Source of the DNA: Siphonodentalium dalli
Lineage: Eukaryota; Mollusca; Scaphopoda; Gadilida; Siphonodentaliidae
Length of the DNA: 64,000 nucleotides
Assembly: GCA_032622095.1 (NCBI GenBank)
Contig: CP136064.1
Span: 314,001-378,000 of the forward strand
Direction of reading: 5' to 3'
The first letter of the stretch is position 1. Every line of letters starts with the position of its first letter. Shown piece after piece: positions 52,645-63,590 of the stretch. A model generated the notes under the pieces. That model was given only the letters and a program-made list of their open reading frames with translations, was not told where the DNA came from and did no database searches. The position numbers and the translations under genes were made by a program.

Positions 52645-55600
52645 TCTCCATACCGCGCCATGTCAAATCTGGCCATATCCGAATCGGGTTGTCATTTACA
52701 ATGACTACAGAAAATAAATATCTTCATGGTGGAATGCAAATGTATGTTTAAAGGAACAGATGTATCTCAACTTAAAGGGACATAAGTAAAACAGTCACCA
52801 ACTTTAAGGGGTATCTGCTATAGACTGGTTTCATGGTGGAGTACGGTTGGATATTTTCAATTTGGCGCATGTTTCTCCATACCGCGCCATGTCAAATCTG
52901 GCCATATCCGAATCGGGTTGTCATTTACAATGACTGCAGAAAATAATTATCTTCATGTTGGAATGCAAATGTATGTTTAAAGGAACAGATGTATCTCAAC
53001 TTAAAGGGACATAAGTAACACAGTCACCAACTTAAAGAGGTGTCTGATTTAGACTGGTTCCATGGTGGAGTACGGTTGGATATTTTCTATTTGGCGCATG
53101 TTTCTCCATATCGCGCCATGTCAAATCTGGCCATATCCGAATCGGGTTGTCATTTACAATGACTACAGAAAATAAATATCTTCATGTTGGAATGCAAATG
53201 TATGTTTAAAGGAACACATGTATCTCAACTTAAAGGGACATAAGTAACACAGTCACCAACTTTAAGGGGTATCTGCTATAGACTGGTTCCATGGTGGAGT
53301 ACGGTTGGATATTTTCAATTTGGCGCATGTTTTTCCATACCGCGCCATGTCAAATCTGGCCATATCCGAATCGGGTTGTCATTTACAATGACTACAGAAA
53401 ATAAATATCTTCATGTTGGAAAGCAAATGTATGTTTAAAGGAACAGATGTAACTCAACTTAAAGGGACATAAGTAACACAGTCACCAACTTAAAGGGGTA
53501 TCTGCTATAGACTGGTTCCATGGTGGAGTACGGTTGGATATTTTCAATTTGGCGCATGTTTCTCCATACCGCGCCATGTCAAATCTGGCCATATCCGAAT
53601 CGGGTTGTCATTTACAATGACTACAGAAAATAAATATCTTCATGTTGGAATGCAAATGTATGTTTAAAAGAACACATGTATCTCAACTTAAAGGGACATA
53701 AGTAACACAGTCACCAACTTTAAGGGGTATCTGCTATAGACTGGTTCCATGGTGGAGTACGGTTGGATATTTTCAATTTGGCGCATGTTTTTCCATACCG
53801 CGCCATGTCAAATCTGGCCATATCCGAATCGGGTTGTCATTTACAATGACTACAGAAAATAAATATCTTCATGTTGGAAAGCAAATGTATGTTTAAAGGA
53901 ACAGATGTATCTCAACTTAAAGGGACATAAGTAACACAGTCACCAACTTAAAGGGGTATCTGCTATAGACTGGTTCCATGGTGGAGTACGGCTGGATATT
54001 TTCAATTTGGCGCATGTTTCTCCATACCGCGCCATGTCAAATCTGGCCATATCCGAATCGGGTTGTCATTTACAATGACTGCAGAAAATATATATCTTCA
54101 TGTTGGAATGCAAATGTATGTTTAAAGGAACAGATGTATCTCAACTTAAAGGGACATAAGTAACACAGTCACCAACTTTAAGGGGTATCTGCTATAGACT
54201 GGTTACATGGTGGAGTACGGTTGGATATTTTCAATTTTGCGCATGTTTCTCCATACCGCGCCATGTCAAATCTGGCCATATCCGAATCGGGTTGTCATTT
54301 ACAATGACTGCAGAAAATAAATATCTTCATGTTGGAATGCAAATGTATGTTTAAAGGAACCGATGTATCTCAACTTAAAGGGACATAAGTAACACAGTCA
54401 CCAACTTAAAGAGGTGTCTGATTTAGACTGGTTCCATAATGGAGTACGGTTGGATATTTTCTATTTGGCGCATGTTTCTCCATACCGCGCCATGTCAAAT
54501 CTGGCCATATCCGAATCGGGTTGTCATTTACAATGACTACAGAAAATAAATATCTTCATGTTGGAATGCAAATGTATATTTAAAGAAACAGATGTATCTC
54601 AACTTAAAGGGACATAAGTAACACAGTCACCAACTTTAAGGGGTATCTGCTATAGACTGGTTCCATGGTGGAGTACTGTTGGATATTTTCAATTTGGCGC
54701 ATGTTTCTCCATACCGCGCCATGTCAAATCTGGCCATATCCGAATCGGGTTGTTATTTACAATGACTGCAGAAAATATGTATCTTCATGGTGGAATGCAA
54801 ATGTATGTTTAAAGGAACAGATGTATCTCAACTTAAAAGGACATAAGTAACACAGTCACCAACTGTAAGAGGTATCTGCTATAGACTGGTTCCATGGTGG
54901 AGTACGGTTGGATATTTTCAATTTGGCGCATGTTTCTCCATACCGCGCCATGTCAAATCTGGCCATATCCGAATCGGGTTGTCATTTACAATGACTGCAG
55001 AAAATAATTATCTTCATTTTGGAATGCAAATGTATGTTTAAAGGAACAGATGTATCTCAACTTAAAGGGACATAAGTAACACAGTCACCAACTTAAAGAG
55101 GTGTCTGATTTAGACTGGTTCCATGGTGGAGTACGGTTGGATATTTTCTATTTGGCGCATGTTTCTCCATACCGCGCCATGTCAAATCTGGCCATATCCG
55201 AATCGGGTTGTCATTTACAATGACTGCAGAAAATATATATCTTCATGGTGGAATGCAAATGTATGTTTAAAGGAACACATGTATCTCAACTTAAAGGGAC
55301 ATAAGTAACACAGTCACCAACTTTAAGAGGTATCTGCTATAGACTGGTTCCATGGTGGAGTACGGTTGGATATTTTCAATTTGGCGCATGTTTTTCCATA
55401 CCGCGCCATGTCAAATCTGGCCATATCCGAATCGGGTTGTCATTTACAATGACTACAGAAAATAAATATCTTCATGTTGGAAAGCAAATGTATGTTTAAA
55501 GGAACAGATGTATCTCAACTTAAAGGGACATAAGTAACACAGTCACCAACTTAAAGGGGTATCTGCTATAGACTGGTTCCATGGTGGAGTACGGTTGGAT

Positions 55601-57855
55601 ATTTTCAATTTGGCGCATGTTTCTCCATACCGCGCCATGTCAAATCTGGCCATATCCGAATCGGGTTGTCATTTACAATGACTGCAGAAAATATATATCT
55701 TCATGTTGGAATGCAAATGTATGTTTAAAGGAACAGATGTATCTCAACTTAAAGGGACATAAGTAAAACAGTCACCAACTTTAAGGGGTATCTGCTATAG
55801 ACTGGTTCCATGGTGGAGTACGGTTGGATATTTTCAATTTGGCGCATGTTTCTCCATACCGCGCCATGTCAAATCTGGCCATATCCGAATCGGGTTGTCA
55901 TTTACAATGACTGCAGAAAATATATATCTTCATGTTGGAATGCAAATGTATGTTTAAAGGAACAGATGTATCTCAACTTAAAGGGACATAAGTAACACAG
56001 TCACCAACTTAAAGAGGTGTCTGATTTAGACTGGTTCCATGGTGGAGTACGGTTGGATATTTTCTATTTGGCGCATGTTTCTCCATACCGCGCCATGTCA
56101 AATCTGGCCATATCCGAATCGGGTTGTCATTTACAATGACTACAGAAAATAAATATCTTCATGTTGGAATGCAAATGTATGTTTAAAGGAACACATGTAT
56201 CTCAACTTAAAGGGACATAAGTAACACAGTCACCAACTTTAAGGGGTATCTGCTATAGACTGGTTCCATGGTGGAGTACGGTTGGATATTTTCAATTTGG
56301 CGCATGTTTTTCCATACCGCGCCATGTCAAATCTGGCCATATCCGAATCGGGTTGTCATTTACAATGACTACAGAAAATAAATATCTTCATGTTGGAAAG
56401 CAAATGTATGTTTAAAGGAACAGATGTATCTCAACTTAAAGGGACATAAGTAACACAGTCACCAACTTAAAGGGGTATCTGCTATAGACTGGTTCCATGG
56501 TGGAGTACGGTTGGATATTTTCAATTTGGCGCATGTTTCTCCATACCGCGCCATGTCAAATCTGGCCATATCCGAATCGGGTTGTTATTTACAATGACTG
56601 CAGAAAATAAATATCTTCATGTTGGAATGCAAATGTATGTTTAAAGGAACAGATGTATCTCAACTTAAAGGGACATAAGTAACACAGTCACCAACTTTAA
56701 GGGGTATCTGCTATAGACTGGTTCCATGGTGGAGTACGGTTGGATATTTTCAATTTGGCGCTTGTTTCTCCATACCGCGCCATGTCAAATCTGGCCATAT
56801 CCGAATCGGGTTGTCATTTACAATGACTACAGAAAATAAATATCTTCATGGTGGAATGCAAATGTATGTTTAAAGGAACAGATGTATCTCAACTTAAAGG
56901 GACATAAGTAACACAGTCACCAACTTTAAGGGGTATCTGCTATAGACTGGTTTCATGGTGGAGTACGGTTGGATATTTTCAATTTGGCGCATGTTTCTCC
57001 ATACCGCGCCATGTCAAATCTGGCCATATCCGAATCGGGTTGTCATTTACAATGACTGCAGAAAATAATTATCTTCATGTTGGAATGCAAATGTATGTTT
57101 AAAGGAACAGATGTATCTCAACTTAAAGGGACATAAGTAACACAGTCACCAACTTAAAGAGGTGTCTGATTTAGACTGGTTCCATGGTGGAGTACGGTTG
57201 GATATTTTCTATTTGGCGCATGTTTCTCCATACCGCGCCATGTCAAATCTGGCCATATCCGAATCGGGTTGTCATTTACAATGACTACAGAAAATAAATA
57301 TCTTCATGTTGGAATGCAAATGTATGTTTAAAGGAACACATGTATCTCAACTTAAAGGGACATAAGTAACACAGTCACCAACTTTAAGGGGTATCTGCTA
57401 TAGACTGGTTCCATGGTGGAGTACGGTTGGATATTTTCAATTTGGCGCATGTTTTTCCATACCGCGCCATGTCAAATCTGGCCATATCCGAATCGGGTTG
57501 TCATTTACAATGACTACAGAAAATAAATATCTTCATGTTGGAAAGCAAATGTATGTTTAAAGGAACAGATGTAACTCAACTTAAAGGGACATAAGTAACA
57601 CAGTCACCAACTTAAAGGGGTATCTGCTATAGACTGGTTCCATGGTGGAGTACGGTTGGATATTTTCAATTTGGCGCATGTTTCTCCATACCGCGCCATG
57701 TCAAATCTGGCCATATCCGAATCGGGTTGTCATTTACAATGACTACAGAAAATAAATATCTTCATGTTGGAATGCAAATGTATGTTTAAAAGAACACATG
57801 TATCTCAACTTAAAGGGACATAAGTAACACAGTCACCAACTTAAAGGGGTATCTG
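52645..57855 (+). repeat. 25-monomer higher-order unit, copy B (5725 bp offset)
   Basis: Second copy with a few private substitutions: CCATATCGCG near 53108, CTTAAAAGGACAT near 54834, CTTTAAGAGG near 55321, and GCAG against ACAG near 55226. It ends near 57855, where a GGCTGG monomer follows the TTAAAAGAACAC monomer directly. In copy A a TTTTTCC monomer and a GGAAAGCAAATG monomer lie between them, so two monomers appear to have been skipped. Confidence 0.86.
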
Positions 57856-58633
57856 CTATAGACTGGTTCCATGGTGGAGTACGGCTGGATATTTTCAATT
57901 TGGCGCATGTTTCTCCATACCGCGCCATGTCAAATCTGGCCATATCCGAATCGGGTTGTCATTTACAATGACTGCAGAAAATATATATCTTCATGTTGGA
58001 ATGCAAATGTATGTTTAAAGGAACAGATGTATCTCAACTTAAAGGGACATAAGTAACACAGTCACCAACTTTAAGGGGTATCTGCTATAGACTGGTTACA
58101 TGGTGGAGTACGGTTGGATATTTTCAATTTTGCGCATGTTTCTCCATACCGCGCCATGTCAAATCTGGCCATATCCGAATCGGGTTGTCATTTACAATGA
58201 CTGCAGAAAATAAATATCTTCATGTTGGAATGCAAATGTATGTTTAAAGGAACCGATGTATCTCAACTTAAAGGGACATAAGTAACACAGTCACCAACTT
58301 AAAGAGGTGTCTGATTTAGACTGGTTCCATAATGGAGTACGGTTGGATATTTTCTATTTGGCGCATGTTTCTCCATACCGCGCCATGTCAAATCTGGCCA
58401 TATCCGAATCGGGTTGTCATTTACAATGACTACAGAAAATAAATATCTTCATGTTGGAATGCAAATGTATGTTTAAAGAAACAGATGTATCTCAACTTAA
58501 AGGGACATAAGTAACACAGTCACCAACTTTAAGGGGTATCTGCTATAGACTGGTTCCATGGTGGAGTACTGTTGGATATTTTCAATTTGGCGCATGTTTC
58601 TCCATACCGCGCCATGTCAAATCTGGCCATATC
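57833..58633 (+). repeat. Partial further copy of the GGAACCGATG/CCATAATGG segment
   Basis: This stretch repeats about 53940-54740 at an offset of 3893 bp (17 x 229): GGCTGG (53990 and 57883), GGAACCGATG (54356 and 58249), TTCCATAATGG (54434 and 58327) and AAAGAAACAG (54588 and 58481). It has GTATGTTTAAAG where the other three copies have GTATATTTAAAG, so it either predates that change or was corrected. The match breaks near 58640, where GGGTAGTCATT occurs. Confidence 0.8.
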
Positions 58634-59473
58634 CGAATCGGGTAGTCATTTACAATGACTACAGAAAATAAATATCTTCATGTTGGAATGCAAATGTATG
58701 TTTAAAGGAACACATGTATCTCAACTTAAAGGGACATAAGTAACACAGTCACCAACTTTAAGGGGTATCTGCTATAGACTGGTTCCATGGTGGAGTACGG
58801 TTGGATATTTTCAATTTTGCGCATGTTTCTCCATACCGCGCCATGTCAAATCTGGCCATATCCGAATCGGGTTGTCATTTACAATGACTACAGAAAATAA
58901 ATATCTTCATGTTGGAAAGCAAATGTATGTTTAAAGGAACAGATGTATCTCAACTTAAAGGCACATAAGTAACACAGTCACCAACTTAAAGGGGTATCTG
59001 CTATAGACTGGTTCCATGGTGGAGTACGGTTGGATATTTTCAATTTGGCGCATGTTTCTCCATACCGCGCCATGTCAAATCTGGCCATATCCGAATCGGG
59101 TTGTTATTTACAATGACTGCAGAAAATATATATCTTCATGGTGGAATGCAAATGTATGTTTAAAGGAACAGATGTATCTCAACTTAAAGGGACATAAGTA
59201 ACACAGTCACCAACTTAAAGGGGTATCTGCTATAGACTGGTTCCATGGTGGAGTACGGTTGGATATTTTCAATTTGGCGCATGTTTCTCCCTACCGCGCC
59301 ATGTCAAATCTGGCCATATCCGAATCGGGTTGTCATTTACAATGACTACAGAAAATAAATATCTTCATGTTGGAATGCAAATGTATGTTTAAAGGAACAG
59401 ATGTATCTCAACTTAAAGGGACATAAGTAACACAGTCACCAACTTTAAGGGGTATCTGCTATAGACTGGTTCC

Positions 59474-61532
59474 ATGGTGGAGTACGGTTGGATATTTTCA
59501 ATTTGGCGCTTGTTTCTCCATACCGCGCCATGTCAAATCTGGCCATATCCGAATCGGGTTGTCATTTACAATGACTGCAGAAAATATATATCTTCATGGT
59601 GGAATGCAAATGTATGTTTAAAGGAACAGATGTATCTCAACTTAAAGGGACATAAGTAACACAGTCACCAACTTTAAGGGGTATCTGCTATAGACTGGTT
59701 CCATGGTGGAGTACGGTTGGATATTTTCTATTTGGCGCATGTTTCTCCATACCGCGCCATGTCAAATCTGGCCATATCCGAATCGGGTTGTCATTTACAA
59801 TGACTGCAGAAAATATATATCTTCATGTTGGAATGCAAATGTATGTTTAAAGGAACAGATGTATCTCAACTTAAAGGGACATAAGTAACACAGTTACCAA
59901 CTTTAAGGGGTATCTGCTATAGACTGGTTCCATGGTGGAGTACGGATGGATATTTTCAATTTGGCGCATGTTTCTCCCTACCGCGCCATGTCAGATCTGG
60001 CCATATCCGAATCGGGTTGTCATTTACAATGACTGCAGAAAATAAATATCTTCATGTTGGAATGCAAATGTATGTTTAAAGGAACAGATGTATCTCAACT
60101 TAAAGGGACATAAGTAACACAGTCACCAACTTTAAGGGGTATCTGCTATAGACTGGTTACATGGTGGAGTACGGTTGGATATTTTCAATTTTGCGCATGT
60201 TTCTCCATACCGCGCCATGTCAAATCTGGCCATATCCTAATCGGGTTGTCATTTACAATGACTGCAGAAAATAAATATCTTCATGTTAGAATGCAAATGT
60301 ATGTTTAAAGGAACAGATGTATCTCAACTTAAAGGGACATAAGTAACACAGTCACCAACTTAAAGAGGTGTCTGATTTAGACTGGTTCCATGGTGGAGTA
60401 CGGTTGGATATTTTCTATTTGGCGCATGTTTCTCCATACCGCGCCTTGTCAAATCTGGCCATATCCGAATCGGGTTGTCATTTACAATGACTACAGAAAA
60501 TAAATATCTTCATGTTGGAATGCAAATGTATGTTTAAAGAAACAGATGTATCTCAACTTAAAGGGACATAAGTAACACAGTCACCAACTTTAAGGGGTAT
60601 CTGCTATAGACTGGTTCCATGGTGGAGTACTGTTGGATATTTTCAATTTGGCGCATGTTTCTCCCTACCGCGCCATGTCAAATCTGGCCATATCCGAATC
60701 GGGTTGTCATTTACAATGACTACAGAAAATAAATATCTTCATGGTGGAATGCAAATGTATGTTTAAAGGAACAGATGTATCTCAACTTAAAGGGACATAA
60801 GTAACACAGTCACCAACTTTAAGGGGTATCTGCTATAGACTGGTTCCATGGTGGAGTACGGTTGGATATTTTCAATTTGGCGCATGTTTCTCCATACCGC
60901 GCCATGTCAAATCTGGCCATATCCGAATCGGGTTGTCATTTACAATCTGCAGAAAATAATTATCTTCATGTTGGAATGCAAATGTATGTTTAAAGGAACA
61001 GATGTATCTCAACTTAAAGGGACATAAGTAACACAGTCACCAACTTAAAGAGGTGTCTGATTTAGACTGGTTCCATGGTGGAGTACGGTTGGATATTTAC
61101 TATTTGGCGCATGTTTCTCCATACCGCGCCATGTCAAATCTGGCCATATCCGAATCGGGTTGTCATTTACAATGACTACAGAAAAAAAATATCTTCATGT
61201 TGGAATGCAAATGTATGTTTAAAGGAACACATGTATCTCAACTTAAAGGGACATAAGTAACACAGTCACCAACTTTAAGGGGTATCTGCTATAGACTGGT
61301 TCCATGGTGGAGTACGGTTGGATATTTTCAATTTGGCGCATGTTTTTCCATACCGCGCCATGTCAAATCTGGCCATATCCGAATCGGGTTGTCATTTACA
61401 ATGACTACAGAAAATTAATATCTTCATGTTGGAAAGCAAATGTATGTTTAAAGGAACAGATGTAACTCAACTTAAAGGGACATAAGTAACACAGTCACCA
61501 ACTTAAAGGGGTATCTGCTATAGACTGGTTCC
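59474..61532 (+). repeat. 9-monomer higher-order unit, copy A (2059 bp)
   Basis: Offset to copy B is 2059 bp (9 x 229 minus the 2 bp deletion near 60946, which only copy A carries). Shared rare states are a CGCTTG monomer with TATATAT (59474 and 61533), TATCCTAATC (60235 and 62294), GTTAGAATGC (60286 and 62345) and CCCTACCGCG (60664 and 62723). The third monomer differs clearly: copy A has ACGGATGG, CCCTACC and TCAGATC, while copy B has CCATAATGCGCC. That suggests later replacement or conversion of one monomer. Confidence 0.8.
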
Positions 61533-63590
61533 ATGGTGGAGTACGGTTGGATATTTTCAATTTGGCGCTTGTTTCTCCATACCGCGCCATGTCAAATCTG
61601 GCCATATCCGAATCGGGTTGTCATTTACAATGACTGCAGAAAATATATATCTTCATGGTGGAATGCAAATGTATGTTTAAAGGAACAGATGTATCTCAAC
61701 TTAAAGGGACATAAGTAACACAGTCACCAACTTTAAGGGGTATCTGCTATAGACTGGTTTCATGGTGGAGTACGGTTGGATATTTTCAATTTGGCGCATG
61801 TTTCTCCATACCGCGCCATGTCAAATCTGGCCATATCCGAATCGGGTTGTCATTTACAATGACTGCAGAAAATATATATCTTCATGTTGGAATGCAAATG
61901 TATGTTTAAAGGAACAGATGTATCTCAACTTAAAGGGACATAAGTAACACAGTCACCAACTTTAAGGGGTATCTGCTATAGACTGGTTCCATGGTGGAGT
62001 ACGGTTGGATATTTTCTATTTGGCGCATGTTTCTCCATAATGCGCCATGTCAAATCTGGCCATATCCGAATCGGGTTGTCATTTACAATGACTGCAGAAA
62101 ATATATATCTTCATGTTGGAATGCAAATGTATGTTTAAAGGAACAGATGTATCTCAACTTAAAGGGACATAAGTAACACAGTCACCAACTTTAAGGGGTA
62201 TCTGCTATAGACTGGTTACATGGTGGAGTACGGTTGGATATTTTCAATTTTGCGCATGTTTCTCCATACCGCGCCATGTCAAATCTGGCCATATCCTAAT
62301 CGGGTTGTCATTTACAATGACTGCAGAAAATAAATATCTTCATGTTAGAATGCAAATGTATGTTTAAAGGAACAGATGTATCTCAACTTAAAGGGACATA
62401 AGTAACACAGTCACCAACTTAAAGAGGTGTCTGATTTAGACTGGTTCCATGGTGGAGTACGGTTGGATATTTTCTATTTGGCGCATGTTTCTCCATACCG
62501 CGCCATGTCAAATCTGGCCATATCCGAATCGGGTTGTCATTTACAATGACTACAGAAAATAAATATCTTCATGTTGGAATGCAAATGTATGTTTAAAGAA
62601 ACAGATGTATCTCAACTTAAAGGGACATAAGTAACACAGTCACCAACTTTAAGGGGTATCTGCTATAGACTGGTTCCATGGTGGAGTACTGTTGGATATT
62701 TTCAATTTGGCGCATGTTTCTCCCTACCGCGCCATGTCAAATCTGGCCATATCCGAATCGGGTTGTCATTTACAATGACTACAGAAAATAAATATCTTCA
62801 TGGTGGAATGCAAATGTATGTTTAAAGGAACAGATGTATCTCAACTTAAAGGGACATAAGTAACACAGTCACCAACTTTAAGGGGTATCTGCTATAGACT
62901 GGTTCCATGGTGGAGTACGGTTGGATATTTTCAATTTGGCGCATGTTTCTCCATACCGCGCCATGTCAAATCTGGCCATATCCAAATCGGGTTGTCATTT
63001 ACAATGACTGCAGAAAATAATTATCTTCATGTTGGAATGCAAATGTATGTTTAAAGGAACAGATGTATCTCAACTTAAAGGGACATAAGTAACACAGTCA
63101 CCAACTTAAAGAGGTGTCTGATTTAGACTGGTTCCATGGTGGAGTACGGTTGGATATTTTCTATTTGGCGCATGTTTCTCCATACCGCGCCATGTCAAAT
63201 CTGGCCATATCCGAATCGGGTTGTCATTTACAATGTCTACAAAAAACAAATATCTTCATGTTGGAATGCAAATGTATGTTTAAAGGAACAGATGTATCTC
63301 AACTTAAAGGGACATAAGTAACACAGTCACCAACTTTAAGGGGTATCTGCTATAGACTGGTTCCATGGTGGAGTACGGTTGGATATTTTCAATTTGGCGC
63401 ATGTTTCTCCCTACCGCGCCATGTCAAATCTGGCCATATCCGAATCGGGTTGTCATTTACAATAAATACAGAAAATAAATATCTTCATGTTGGAATGCAA
63501 ATGTATGTTTAAAGGAACAGATGTATCTCAACTTAAAGGGACATAAGTAACACAGTCACCAACTTTAAGGGGTATCTGCTATAGACTGGT
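61533..63590 (+). repeat. 9-monomer higher-order unit, copy B (~2061 bp)
   Basis: Second copy of the 9-monomer unit. It lacks the 2 bp deletion, carries TATCCAAATC near 62980, and includes the odd monomer around 63235. Agreement with copy A becomes uncertain in the last two monomers, so the right limit is approximate. Confidence 0.72.
63136..63364 (+). repeat. Divergent monomer with altered hairpin and A-run
   Basis: Near 63235 the usual AATGACTACAGAAAATAAAT segment reads AATGTCTACAAAAAACAAAT, changing several bases at once. This breaks the inverted repeat, removes AATAAA and removes stops, so two overlapping short frames are open here (61 codons from the ATG at 63136, 67 codons from a GTG at 63114). 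Neither has any sign of being a gene. The next monomer is also unusual (AATAAATACAG near 63461). Confidence 0.75.

Larger units (their letters stand above)
32301..58990 (+). repeat. Array block 3 (24-, 14- and 25-mer duplications)
   Basis: This block is built from three large tandem duplications described separately. Typical linked variants are TTGGCGCTTG, AAAATAATTATC, CTTCATTTTGG, TTAAAAGAACAC, GATGTAACTC, GGAACCGATG and TTCCATAATGG, several of which first appear just before or at its left limit. From 31307 to 59016 landmark spacing is an exact multiple of 229 bp, so there is no net length change over nearly 28 kb; the last earlier indel is near 27247 and the next near 60946. Boundaries are set by the nearest informative variants and could shift by a few hundred bases. 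Confidence 0.75.

Noticed and set aside
1021-57855. Assembly artefact as the explanation of all large duplications
   Set aside because: The copies carry private substitutions and indels, and unit lengths differ and overlap, which is more like biology than collapsed or doubled contigs. It cannot be excluded for single pairs without raw reads.
1559-63321. 65 near-identical 61-codon open frames starting at the CCATGG ATG, plus one 67-codon frame at 63114
   Set aside because: They are one segment of the 229 bp repeat read 65 times. The frame is closed by TAA in most monomers, depending on one A/T difference. 229 bp is not divisible by 3, so frames never join. Variants between copies freely change amino acids. 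I see no upstream signals or codon-level constraint, so they are not annotated as genes.
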